From positions 62,001-126,000 of the forward strand of contig CAKQTH010000001.1 of assembly GCA_934276635.1 (NCBI GenBank): a DNA stretch of 64,000 bases, read 5' to 3'. How positions within the stretch are numbered: the first letter of the stretch is position 1; each line of letters opens with the position of its first letter. Position numbers and translations under genes: made by a program. A model generated the notes under the pieces. The model did no database searches and was not told the DNA's origin. It saw only the letters and a program-made list of their open reading frames with translations. Positions 8,396 through 16,123 of this stretch are shown piece after piece. Origin of the DNA: an uncultured Alphaproteobacteria bacterium. Its GTDB lineage: Bacteria; Pseudomonadota; Alphaproteobacteria; RF32; CAG-239.

Positions 8396-8824
8396 CTAAA
8401 AATCTTTGCGGTCAACTCTGTAAACAATCTCGTTTTTGGTGATTTCCAAAAGATTGTCCAGCTCGGCATTCAGCCTTTGTTCAGCCTCTTCTTCACGAAG
8501 AGAAGAATGTTCCTGAAAATTGTTTTTGCGCATAATCTTCAGTCCTCGGTAAAGATTCATCAGTCGGCGGTTGTTGAGTTTTACGATATAGTACGGAAAA
8601 TCATAATCACAAGGATTATATCCGCATGCATCGCGAAACTTTTTGTACTCTCTCAGCGCCGTATTGTCATTTTCGAAAACGGCAGAAACGGAAATAAAAA
8701 TTCCCCAAGCGAGAGCAAGTACGCCAAAGCAGATAAGCATAGCAAGGTTATGCGTAAATCCGCCGCAAATCATGCCTGCTACCAAAAAGGCAAGCAACAA
8801 CATTCTTGAACTTGAATTTTTCAT
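8396..8824 (-). CDS. Cassette C: membrane protein of a locally amplified family
   Basis: 142 aa. A hydrophobic N-terminal half (about 8-50, probably two helices) is followed by a charged C-terminal domain with LNNRRLMNLYRGLKIM and a final helix ending KNEIVYRVD. It is very similar to cassette B in the last 60 residues but different at the N-terminus, so the shared part is probably the functional domain. The start codon sits in ATCATTATG without a Shine-Dalgarno sequence. Own promoter and terminator. No family recognised. Confidence 0.72.
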   Translation of the reverse strand: MKNSSSRMLLLAFLVAGMICGGFTHNLAMLICFGVLALAWGIFISVSAVFENDNTALREYKKFRDACGYNPCDYDFPYYIVKLNNRRLMNLYRGLKIMRKNNFQEHSSLREEEAEQRLNAELDNLLEITKNEIVYRVDRKDF

Positions 8825-8866
8825 AATGATAATATTTTAAAAGTTAATAATAAAGTTTATGAAAGC

Positions 8867-8895
8867 ATAATTACACAAGCGCAAAATTTTGTCAA
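8867..8895 (-). promoter_or_regulatory. Promoter of cassette C
   Basis: On the minus strand, TTGACA (8895-8890), 17-bp spacer beginning AAATTTTGC, AATTAT (8872-8867). The -10 box ends 43 bp before the start codon. Confidence 0.75.
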
Positions 8896-8914
8896 TAAAT
8901 AATTGATTTAAAAA

Positions 8915-8946
8915 TAAAAAAAGGAGCAAAAAAGCTCCTTTTTTTC
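8915..8946 (-). terminator. Intrinsic terminator of cassette D
   Basis: An AAAAAGGAGC / GCTCCTTTTT hairpin, 6 bp past the stop of cassette D and just upstream of the cassette C promoter. Confidence 0.75.
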
Positions 8947-8951
8947 TAAAA

Positions 8952-9383
8952 TTAATCGTCGTCGTCAATCGGTTCGCTGTCATCGAGCCACATTTCAAGC
9001 ATCTTGTTTAAGAGCAGGTCTACATACGACAAAACAACGGCTTCAAGTTTTTCGGCCATAACATTAATGTTCAGCAGCATTCTTGCGTTTATTGCAAGTT
9101 TGTTTTTCTTGCAGGTTGAAGCAAAAAAATACAGGTTCAAAAGATTGTTCAAATCAATACTACCATCGTTGATGTACTGCATTACATATCTTGAAAAATC
9201 AGGAGCATAATCGCAATATCTTAAAAATCTGCGAACATCATCAGCGACATAACTGCCGTTGTATTCATATTCGTTAATTTTGCAAAAAATTTCGATTGCT
9301 TCCGCCTTTTCTTTTTCGGTGTCATGCTTTGACAGTTTAAGCATACAGGTGCAGGCCGTCATAATATCAATAAGATTGTCCAT
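8952..9383 (-). CDS. Cassette D: soluble, divergent member of the cassette family
   Basis: 143 aa. Unlike cassettes A-C it has no membrane segment. The C-terminal half still follows the family pattern: LNNLLNLY followed by a Lys-rich stretch matches LNNRRLMNLY in C, and AEKLEAVVLSYVDLLLNKMLEMWLDD aligns with the final helices of B and C. It ends in an acidic tail (DSEPIDDDD). The relationship is read by eye and is weaker than that between B and C. Promoter, leader and start-codon context are the same as in A-C, so the four are probably expressed together although monocistronic. Confidence 0.65.
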   Translation of the reverse strand: MDNLIDIMTACTCMLKLSKHDTEKEKAEAIEIFCKINEYEYNGSYVADDVRRFLRYCDYAPDFSRYVMQYINDGSIDLNNLLNLYFFASTCKKNKLAINARMLLNINVMAEKLEAVVLSYVDLLLNKMLEMWLDDSEPIDDDD

Positions 9384-9426
9384 AATGATATATGTTTATC
9401 GGTTAATAATAGTGTTTATGCTACAC

Positions 9427-9455
9427 ATAATCACATGGTGGCAAAATTTTGTCAA
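9427..9455 (-). promoter_or_regulatory. Promoter of cassette D
   Basis: On the minus strand, TTGACA (9455-9450), 17-bp spacer beginning AAATTTTGCC, GATTAT (9432-9427). The -10 box ends 44 bp before the start codon. Confidence 0.75.
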
Positions 9456-9463
9456 TAAATATT

Positions 9464-9835
9464 TCAGTATTTTGCCAGTTTGGTAATGCAATGGCTCAAA
9501 TCTTTGATATGGACATATACTTCTTCCTGGTTTTTAATTTCAACTTCACCGCAAAATGAGCGCCGGCAAGAAAAGTCGTCTTTGCACATATCTCCGAGAA
9601 AAACATTAACTCCCCGTTGATTGCCTCGAAAAATTTGAGATGTTTTGAACGGCCCGAAAACCATATTTCTGGCATTTTCTTTCGGCATTTCATAGGTCGC
9701 GGCAACGGCTTTTGCCCGAGAAGAGGCCGATGTATAAAACGAGATTGCGCCAAAAGTCAAAATCGCGGCAATCACCAGCACCGACAATGATTCAAAAAGT
9801 GTCATTCCAAATTGATTTCCGGCATATTTTTTCAT
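9464..9835 (-). CDS. Prepilin-like protein with type IV N-terminal signal
   Basis: 123 aa. The N-terminus has a short basic leader ending in Gly, then MTLFESLSVLVIAAIL, which is the prepilin peptidase site followed by the conserved Glu at mature position 5 and the hydrophobic helix of type IV pilins and pseudopilins. The globular part is small and contains four cysteines (two close together, CKDDFSC) that could form disulphides. An AGGAG ribosome site precedes the ATG. It is a single gene with no pilus assembly genes nearby, so it is more likely a minor pilin or pseudopilin than the major subunit. Confidence 0.82.
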   Translation of the reverse strand: MKKYAGNQFGMTLFESLSVLVIAAILTFGAISFYTSASSRAKAVAATYEMPKENARNMVFGPFKTSQIFRGNQRGVNVFLGDMCKDDFSCRRSFCGEVEIKNQEEVYVHIKDLSHCITKLAKY

Positions 9836-9917
9836 AATGTATCTCCTGATACAGATATAAGAAATATCGTTCGGTTATAAATAAATACATTTGCCAGCTT
9901 TGCCGGATAAAAAGCAT

Positions 9918-9957
9918 ATAAAAAACTCCGCTACATAGTAACGGAGTTTTATTTTTA
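9918..9957 (-). terminator. Intrinsic terminator of the outer-membrane barrel gene
   Basis: AAAACTCCG and CGGAGTTTT arms around an 11-nt loop, followed on the minus strand by a T-run. Confidence 0.8.
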
Positions 9958-9970
9958 ACAAAACTTATGA

Positions 9971-10516
9971 TTAGAAGTTATATCTAACACCCAAAGACAA
10001 TTCGTTCAAGTCATTGAGGAAAATTTTGTTTACATATACATGGCGATATGTTCCGCGAACAGACCAGTTTTCATCTAAGTTGTACTGAGCGCCGGCAGTC
10101 AAACGATATCCGTTGCCTTCAAATTTGTCGGCATAACCGTCTTCTCTAACCTTAACTTCGTATTCACCAAAGCCAAGACCTGCCAACAATTCAAACTTCT
10201 GGTCGCAGCCGAGCGGCAAATAACCGAGAGCATCTACACCGTATGCCTGCATACGAGAGTGATATCTTGAATCATCGTAGTGGTTGCTTTCCTGTTTAGA
10301 AAGCTGATAGAAAGCTTCTACACCGAACCATTTATTGAATTTTACACCGGCAACAACTGCGCCGCTGTCAGAATGATCAATCAAAGCGTTTTCAGCTTCC
10401 TGATCCATTCTCCACATAGAGTATGTATAATCAGCTCCAACATAAGGAGTCATTTCAGCGTTTGCGCTGGCAGCGAACAAGCAGGCAACTCCGGCAAGCA
10501 ATAAAGTTTTTTTCAT
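9971..10516 (-). CDS. Small outer-membrane beta-barrel protein (opacity/porin-like)
   Basis: 181 aa with a signal peptide (about 1-20, cleavage after ANA). The mature chain alternates polar and aromatic residues in about eight amphipathic strands and ends with Phe (SLGVRYNF), the C-terminal signature recognised by the BAM complex. This fits the OmpA/Opa-type eight-stranded barrel superfamily. The substrate or adhesive role is unknown. It is monocistronic, with an AAAGGAAA ribosome site and its own terminator. Confidence 0.82.
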   Translation of the reverse strand: MKKTLLLAGVACLFAASANAEMTPYVGADYTYSMWRMDQEAENALIDHSDSGAVVAGVKFNKWFGVEAFYQLSKQESNHYDDSRYHSRMQAYGVDALGYLPLGCDQKFELLAGLGFGEYEVKVREDGYADKFEGNGYRLTAGAQYNLDENWSVRGTYRHVYVNKIFLNDLNELSLGVRYNF

Positions 10517-10664
10517 GAAAATTTCCTTTCCGAATTATAACTGTTATAAAACGATATCATAGCCAAAATAACTATTCGAACTACAATATATAGCCAAATT
10601 ATTATAAATCTCTTAATTTTTCAATCAAATTAAAATCAAGCTGGGTAAAACCTCAAAAAAACTC

Positions 10665-10691
10665 AAAAAAATCCCCGAATTATCGGGGATT
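10665..10691 (-). terminator. Intrinsic terminator of secB
   Basis: ATCCCCGA and TCGGGGAT form an 8-bp stem followed on the minus strand by seven T residues. Confidence 0.85.
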
Positions 10692-10701
10692 ATAGCAACA
10701 A

Positions 10702-11175
10702 TCAGTTTTTATTTTCTTGCTGTTCTTTTGCTTTTGCTTCTTTAAGCTTTTTTGCGGTATAAAGAGCGGCAAAATCAATCGGGTTAATCATAAATGGCGG
10801 TAGTCCGCCTTCTGTTAAGCAGGTGGTTACCACATTGCGTGCAAACGGGAATATCAACCTCGGGATTTCAATCAACAACAGCGGTTCAATATGTTCTGCC
10901 GGAACATTGAGGCTGGCGACGGAAGCGTATGTGAGTTCCAAAATAAACAGTTTTTTATCTTCCAAATCGCCGTTCAACGAAATTTTGAGCTCGACATTAT
11001 AATAGCTGTCGTGCATTTTGTTGGCGTTGATATCGATATCAAGGTTTACTTTCGGGGCGCCCTTAATCTCACGAAAAATTTCCGGCGCATACGGAATCTC
11101 CAAAGACAAGTCTTTGATATATTGATTGTTTATGGCAATAGCCGGAGCATTGTTTTTTGTTTCTTCTGTCATCAT
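10702..11175 (-). CDS. secB: Protein-export chaperone SecB
   Basis: SecB binds unfolded preproteins and delivers them to SecA. The chosen start (11175) gives 158 aa, the usual length. AAGGA lies 5 nt before the ATGATG, so the in-frame upstream methionine at 11217 is unlikely. The C-terminal signature GGLPPFMINPIDFAALY matches the SecB consensus GGFPPLxLxPIDFxxLY. The gene diverges from timA, an order (secB / timA / mltA / smr) conserved across Alphaproteobacteria. Confidence 0.96.
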   Translation of the reverse strand: MMTEETKNNAPAIAINNQYIKDLSLEIPYAPEIFREIKGAPKVNLDIDINANKMHDSYYNVELKISLNGDLEDKKLFILELTYASVASLNVPAEHIEPLLLIEIPRLIFPFARNVVTTCLTEGGLPPFMINPIDFAALYTAKKLKEAKAKEQQENKN

Positions 11176-11295
11176 AATATCCTTTTTAAGATTAAAATTT
11201 GTTCCACAATATAACAAATATTTTAAGTAGTCAAAATATTTATGGTTGATAATAAAATTTTTGAAATATATATTGAAGATAAGGAGAGTTTAAAA

Positions 11296-11931
11296 ATGTA
11301 CGCATATTTGGATATCTTAATATTGTTGGTTGTTGTGTTTGCGGTGTTTTATCGGCTACGCAACATTTTGGGTACCAACCCCGAAGAAAAAAATGTTATT
11401 ATCATTTCGAAAAACGGCGAAAAAGAACTGGCTAAGATTCTGAAAATCAAAGAGGCAGAAGTTCGTGAAGAGATTTTGAAAGCCGCAGGGCATGAAGAGT
11501 TTGAAACCGAACTTGAAAAAATCGAGGGATTCAGCAAGCCTCGTTTTATGTCCGGAGCAAAAAAGGCTTTTGAAATAATAGTCTGCGCTTTTGCCAATGC
11601 CGATTTGGAAACTTTGCGCTCGCTGACTACCCCGAAAACATATAAAAGGTTTGAAGAGATAATTTTGCAGCGCCAGAGCGACGGTCAGATTGCGGAAACC
11701 GATTTTATCGGAATCGACAGCGCGAAAATCGTCGATGCGAAAGTTTCTTCAAAAACGGCAAAAATTGTGGTAAATTTTGTGTCGGAGCAGATTAATCTGA
11801 TTAAAGACGCCGGCGGCAAAATTTTACAGGGTGACGAAAATTTTGTGCAGAAAATCAACGATGTTTGGACTTTTGAACAGAATCTGAATGAACATAACAA
11901 TATGTGGCTTTTGTCTTCTACGAAAAAATAA
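11296..11931 (+). CDS. Tim44-like domain protein (TimA family)
   Basis: 211 aa from the ATG at 11296, which has AAGGAG 10 nt upstream; an in-frame ATG at 11242 would add 18 residues in front of the membrane segment and is less likely. An N-terminal membrane anchor (YLDILILLVVVFAVFYRL) is followed by a linker and a C-terminal Tim44-like domain (about 95-210), including FMSGAKKAFEIIVCAFANAD and the closing WTFEQNL segment. Bacterial Tim44-like proteins are inner-membrane proteins linked to protein translocation or envelope maintenance. It is directly followed by mltA. Confidence 0.9.
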   Translation: MYAYLDILILLVVVFAVFYRLRNILGTNPEEKNVIIISKNGEKELAKILKIKEAEVREEILKAAGHEEFETELEKIEGFSKPRFMSGAKKAFEIIVCAFANADLETLRSLTTPKTYKRFEEIILQRQSDGQIAETDFIGIDSAKIVDAKVSSKTAKIVVNFVSEQINLIKDAGGKILQGDENFVQKINDVWTFEQNLNEHNNMWLLSSTKK

Positions 11932-13107
11932 ATGAAAAAACTTGTTTGTACCATAGCCGCTGTTTTGGCGCTTGTCTCGTGCTCCAAAGATAACGAACCT
12001 GATTTTTTGGAGTTTGAAGATGAAAACGGCGCAAAAATCAGTCTGCAAAAAACGGATTTTTCAGATTTAAGAGGGTGGAAAAAAGACAATCTTGAGGATA
12101 TGGTTCCGGCGTTTGAAGCTTCCTGCGGAGTGATTTTGAAAACTTCATCGCCTGAGCTTCCTTCTGCCGTCGTCAAAATCAACACAAGCGATTATCAGCG
12201 CGCCTGTATGCGTTTTTTTGATGAAAAAATCAGCAATGCAAAAGATTTTAAGAAATTTTTGCAAGATAATTTTGTTCCGTATCTTGTAAGTCAGAACGGC
12301 ATTGCTGACGGCAAATTTACATCATATTATCAAGCTCAGATATCGGCGTCGACGACTCCTGACAGCAAATATAAGTATCCGATATATGGTAAACCGGCTG
12401 ATTTGATAGAGGTAAATTTGGCGGATTTCGGTGAGGAACTGCCAAAGACTAGATTGCTCGGACGGGTACAAAATCAAAAAATGGTGCCGTATTATACCCG
12501 CGCAGAGATAGAAAATAATCCCGATGTTGCAAAAGATTTTCCGATACTTTTGTGGGGAGACAATCCGGTTGATATTCTGATTATGCAAATTCAGGGCTCT
12601 GCTATTGCAGAACTGCCGGACGGAGAAACTGTCTCTTTGGCCTATGCCGACAACAACGGGCGCAAATTCAGCGGAATCGGCAGTGTTCTTTTGGCCGCCG
12701 GAAAGCTTGAAAAAGGCAAAGCCTCGATGGGAGAAATAAAAAAATGGCTGGAAGCAAATCTTGATGAGGCAAAAAAGTATATGCAGCAAAACGAAAGATA
12801 TGTGTTTCAGCGGATTTCAAATACTCATGGCGCGGTCGGAGCACAGGGAGTTGAGTTGACCGCTCAGCGCAGTATTGCGGTGGATAAGACCAAAGTTCCG
12901 CTCGGGGCGATGTTTTGGCTCGAAACAACCGGGCCGGACGGCGAGCCTCTTGAAAAAACGGTGATTGCGCAGGATATAGGTGGGGCGATTAAAGGTGCTG
13001 TTCGCGGCGATTATTTTTGGGGATACGGCGATAATGCGCTTGAGGCTGCCGGAAAAATGAATGCAAAGGGACGGTATTACATTTTTATGCCGAAAGAAAA
13101 TGACTGA
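11932..13107 (+). CDS. mltA: Membrane-bound lytic murein transglycosylase A (MltA)
   Basis: 391 aa. MltA cleaves the beta-1,4 bond of peptidoglycan to leave 1,6-anhydromuramic ends. The N-terminus is a lipoprotein signal with lipobox LVSC (Cys17), so it should be anchored in the outer membrane. The MltA domain contains FTSYYQAQ and the segment LLWGDNPVDILIMQIQGSA, and the C-terminal 3D domain has TAQRSIAVDKTKVPLG and the catalytic-Asp region VIAQDIGGAIKG. The ATG follows the timA stop directly, and the gene overlaps smr by 8 nt. Confidence 0.95.
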   Translation: MKKLVCTIAAVLALVSCSKDNEPDFLEFEDENGAKISLQKTDFSDLRGWKKDNLEDMVPAFEASCGVILKTSSPELPSAVVKINTSDYQRACMRFFDEKISNAKDFKKFLQDNFVPYLVSQNGIADGKFTSYYQAQISASTTPDSKYKYPIYGKPADLIEVNLADFGEELPKTRLLGRVQNQKMVPYYTRAEIENNPDVAKDFPILLWGDNPVDILIMQIQGSAIAELPDGETVSLAYADNNGRKFSGIGSVLLAAGKLEKGKASMGEIKKWLEANLDEAKKYMQQNERYVFQRISNTHGAVGAQGVELTAQRSIAVDKTKVPLGAMFWLETTGPDGEPLEKTVIAQDIGGAIKGAVRGDYFWGYGDNALEAAGKMNAKGRYYIFMPKEND

Positions 13108-13624
13108 AGACGATGAAAAAATTTGGCTTGAGGCGGTGGAAGGAGTCAAAAAAATCAGTCATGCCACGGTTGCCGCAAACAAAAAGCCGAGCAAAAAGAA
13201 AAATACCGAAATTTCGATTCCGTTTGTTTCGCGCAGCGGATTTTCTGACGATTTGCAACTTTCGGATTTTCATAATGTCGACAGGGCGATGGCCAAACGC
13301 ATAAAGCGCACAAAATATGAGGTTGAAGGCGTTTTGGATTTACACGGATATACGGTTGACAGAGCGTTTGACGCAGTGCGCAATTTTGTGTTTGAGGCGT
13401 ATAACCGAGGCAAAAGGTGTGTGATAATCGTGACCGGCAAAGGCTACGGAAAAGGCGATGAAGAAACGGATATTTTTGCCACCAGAGGGGTTTTGCGCGA
13501 TATGGTCCCTCAATGGCTGAATGCGCAAGATGTCCGGCCGCTGATTTTGTCTGTCAGCAATCCGCCGGAAAATATGGGAGGCAGCGGGGCGTTATACATA
13601 ATTTTGCGCCGCCACCGCGAATAA
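13100..13624 (+). CDS. Smr/MutS2 C-terminal-like domain protein
   Basis: 174 aa from the ATG at 13100, which overlaps the mltA stop within ATGACTGA; the longer reading from 13061 would overlap mltA by 47 nt. An N-terminal charged region (1-70) is followed by the Smr domain with LDLHGYTVDRA, VIIVTGKGYGK and the closing GGSGALYIILRR, the three motifs of the family. Smr domains are nucleases or nucleic-acid binding modules. It is translationally coupled to mltA. Confidence 0.92.
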   Translation: MTEDDEKIWLEAVEGVKKISHATVAANKKPSKKKNTEISIPFVSRSGFSDDLQLSDFHNVDRAMAKRIKRTKYEVEGVLDLHGYTVDRAFDAVRNFVFEAYNRGKRCVIIVTGKGYGKGDEETDIFATRGVLRDMVPQWLNAQDVRPLILSVSNPPENMGGSGALYIILRRHRE

Positions 13625-13628
13625 GCGT

Positions 13629-14387
13629 CTAAACCTTATGCGGCAGACGAAAATAAATAAAATCGCTCAGTCTGTTAGGCAAAATCGAAAGCAACCATAC
13701 GGCAAAGCGCATCGGCCACGGGAACGCAATCAGACCGATGTTTTTTTCGACTCTTTTTGCAATAATTTCGGCAGCTTTGTCCGCTTCCAAAAAGAAAGGC
13801 ATCGGGCAGGTGTTTTTGGCGGTAATGCGCGAGCGTACAAAACCGGGGCAGACCACACATACATTTATACCGTATTTCTGCAAATCGCCGCGCAGAGCCT
13901 CGCCGTACGCCTTGACACAGGCTTTTGAAGCGCTGTATGACGGGCAGGCCGGAAGTCCGTGATATCCGGCGATTGAGGCCGTAATTACCAAAGTTTTGTT
14001 TTTGTCCTTGCGTTGTTTGAAGATTTCAGATGCCGGAACAACGGTGTTCAGCACGCCGAAAATGTTGGTTTCAAAAGTGTTATAAATATTTTCGGGAAAC
14101 TCTTGGAGCGTTGCAACGCCGGCATTTGCAAAAACAATATTAAGCGGTGCCGTTTTTTCGCATTCGTTTATCCATTCGGCGGTTTTTTGCCGGTCTTTAA
14201 TATCCAGAATTTTTGTGCGGACGACAAGATTTTGCGCCGATTCCGCGCATTTCTGCTTAACTGCCTCAAGCCGCTCGACATTTCTTCCGCATAAAAACAG
14301 ATTTTTTGCGCCATGGGTCGCATAATACAGCGCCAAAGCTTCTCCGATGCCCGAAGATGCGCCGGTAATAAGGATATTCTCGTTCAT
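13629..14387 (-). CDS. Short-chain dehydrogenase/reductase (SDR)
   Basis: 252 aa. The classical SDR features are all present: the nucleotide-binding TGASSGIG near the N-terminus, NAGVAT, a catalytic Ser in ITASIAG, and YSASKACVKAYGEAL with the Tyr-x-x-x-Lys pair. A hydrophobic C-terminal segment (about 225-240, FPWPMRFAVWLLSILP) may lie on the membrane. Substrate unknown. AGGAGA precedes the start. It is convergent with smr and divergent from gmk. Confidence 0.9.
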   Translation of the reverse strand: MNENILITGASSGIGEALALYYATHGAKNLFLCGRNVERLEAVKQKCAESAQNLVVRTKILDIKDRQKTAEWINECEKTAPLNIVFANAGVATLQEFPENIYNTFETNIFGVLNTVVPASEIFKQRKDKNKTLVITASIAGYHGLPACPSYSASKACVKAYGEALRGDLQKYGINVCVVCPGFVRSRITAKNTCPMPFFLEADKAAEIIAKRVEKNIGLIAFPWPMRFAVWLLSILPNRLSDFIYFRLPHKV

Positions 14388-14471
14388 TGTATTTTCTCCT
14401 GAAAAAGAGTAATTTATTCTTAACTTTATGACTATATTATACTAAAAAAATCAAATGTGGAGAAAAATATT

Positions 14472-15134
14472 ATGGATAAGATAATTGAAAAGATAAAACA
14501 GCTACGCAGAGGCGCGATGTTTATAATCGAAGCGCCGTCTGGAACCGGCAAAAGCGTTGTGATTAAAGAGCTTTTGGCTCAAGATGAAAACTTGAAGTTT
14601 TCGGTTTCAGTCACTACCCGCGAAAAAAGAAAAGGCGAAATTGACGGCGTTGATTATCACTATATAAACGATGCGCAATATGATCAGTTTTTGGCTCAAG
14701 ATGCGTTTTATGAATATGTAAACTCGCAATACGGCTCCCGTTACGGGACTTTGCGCTCGGAAGTAGACAGTTTTATCAATGTCGGCCAAGATGTGGTTTT
14801 TGATGTGGATTGGGAAGGTATGCGCCAAATAAAATCAAAGGCTCCGAACGATGTTGTCTCGATTTATCTGCTCCCTCCTTCAATTAAGGAGCTGCGCCGC
14901 AGACTTGAAGGCAGAGGAACCGATTCTCACGAAGTTATCGAAAAAAGAATGTCGCTGATTTTGGAAAAATTGAAACATTGGGACGAGTTTGATTATGTGA
15001 TTGTCAATGTTGATGTTGATGAAACCGTTAAAAAAATTCAAAAAATCATCTCGGGAGAAAGAATGAAGCGCGTTCGCCAGATTGGGGTGAAAATGTTTGT
15101 AAAAGAGCTTATTAAAGAGGCCGAGGAGGGCTGA
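14472..15134 (+). CDS. gmk: Guanylate kinase
   Basis: Phosphorylates GMP to GDP with ATP. 220 aa from the ATG at 14472 (GGAG 9 nt upstream); a GTG at 14457 in frame would overlap that ribosome site. The P-loop reads APSGTGKS (21-28), and the GMP-binding region has SVTTREKRKGEIDGVDYHY and YGSRYGTL, with VDWEG and the arginine pair LRRRLEGRGTDS further on. Identification is secure. It is followed after a few bases by cysK. Confidence 0.96.
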   Translation: MDKIIEKIKQLRRGAMFIIEAPSGTGKSVVIKELLAQDENLKFSVSVTTREKRKGEIDGVDYHYINDAQYDQFLAQDAFYEYVNSQYGSRYGTLRSEVDSFINVGQDVVFDVDWEGMRQIKSKAPNDVVSIYLLPPSIKELRRRLEGRGTDSHEVIEKRMSLILEKLKHWDEFDYVIVNVDVDETVKKIQKIISGERMKRVRQIGVKMFVKELIKEAEEG

Positions 15135-15140
15135 TTTTTG

Positions 15141-16067
15141 ATGCAAAAAATTTATGACAGCGCGACTGAACTGGTCGGGAAAACTCCGCTTTTGAATATG
15201 CGCCGCTTGGCGCACAAGTTCGGGCTGAAGGCCTCGATTTTGGGAAAGTGCGAATTTTTTAATCCGTCGTTTTCCGTAAAAGACCGTGCCGCAAAAGCGA
15301 TGATAGAAGAGGCTGAAAAGCTTCCGCTTAATCAGGGTACGGTTTTTGTTGAGGCAACTTCCGGCAATATGGGAATTGCGCTGTCGGCGATTTGTGCGGC
15401 AAAAGGCTATAAACTGGTGATTATAATGCCGGAAAATATGCCGATTGAAAGAATAAACATTATGCGCCATTTCGGGGCAGAGGTGATTTTGACGCCGGCG
15501 CAGGACGGAATGAGCGGAGCAATCGCCAAAGCTGAAATGCTGGCAGCAAAAAATCCGCAGGCGGTGCTGTTGCGCCAATTTGAAAATATTGCAAATTTGA
15601 ATGCGCACAAATTTGGTACGAGTATTGAGATTTTGGACGATACCGGCGGTGAAATTGATTGTTTTGTGGCCGGTGTCGGAACATCGGGAACATTAAGCGG
15701 CGTTGCGCAAACTCTGAAAAGCTATAATCCTGATTTGTATGTGGCGGCGGTTGAACCGGCAAAAAGTCCGGTTTTGAGCGGCGGGCAAAAAGGCTCGCAC
15801 AAAATTTTCGGAATCGGAGCCGGATTTGTGCCGAAATTTTACGACAAATCGCTGGTCAACAAAGTTATACCCGTTAATGATGAAGATGCTTTTGCAATGG
15901 CAAAGACCGTTTCAGAGGTTGAAGGAATATCGGTCGGAATTTCCGCCGGAGCCGCGGTTTTTGCTGCTGTTGAGCTGGCAAAGCGGCCAGAGATGAAAAA
16001 CAAAAATATTGTGGTAATTTTGCCGGATTCGGCCGAAAGATATCTTTCGATTGACGGTTTTGCTTGA
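15141..16067 (+). CDS. cysK: Cysteine synthase / O-acetylserine sulfhydrylase
   Basis: 308 aa from the ATG at 15141 (AGGAGG upstream; a TTG at 15138 is possible). This PLP enzyme makes cysteine from O-acetylserine and sulphide. Visible are the PLP lysine in SFSVKDRAA (Lys47), the substrate loop ATSGNMGIALS and the phosphate-binding GVGTSGTLSG. The C-terminal SGISAGAAVFA-type segment is also present (GISVGISAGAAV). CysK and the cystathionine beta-synthase-like forms are hard to tell apart by eye. Confidence 0.9.
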   Translation: MQKIYDSATELVGKTPLLNMRRLAHKFGLKASILGKCEFFNPSFSVKDRAAKAMIEEAEKLPLNQGTVFVEATSGNMGIALSAICAAKGYKLVIIMPENMPIERINIMRHFGAEVILTPAQDGMSGAIAKAEMLAAKNPQAVLLRQFENIANLNAHKFGTSIEILDDTGGEIDCFVAGVGTSGTLSGVAQTLKSYNPDLYVAAVEPAKSPVLSGGQKGSHKIFGIGAGFVPKFYDKSLVNKVIPVNDEDAFAMAKTVSEVEGISVGISAGAAVFAAVELAKRPEMKNKNIVVILPDSAERYLSIDGFA

Positions 16068-16123
16068 TATCTGCCGATTTTTTGTGTATGTTCAGAAAAA
16101 AAATGTAACGAAAAGCGAAAAAT

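Noticed and set aside
14880..15608. 242-aa ORF antisense to gmk and cysK
   Set aside because: Spans two unrelated secure genes and reads as a shadow.
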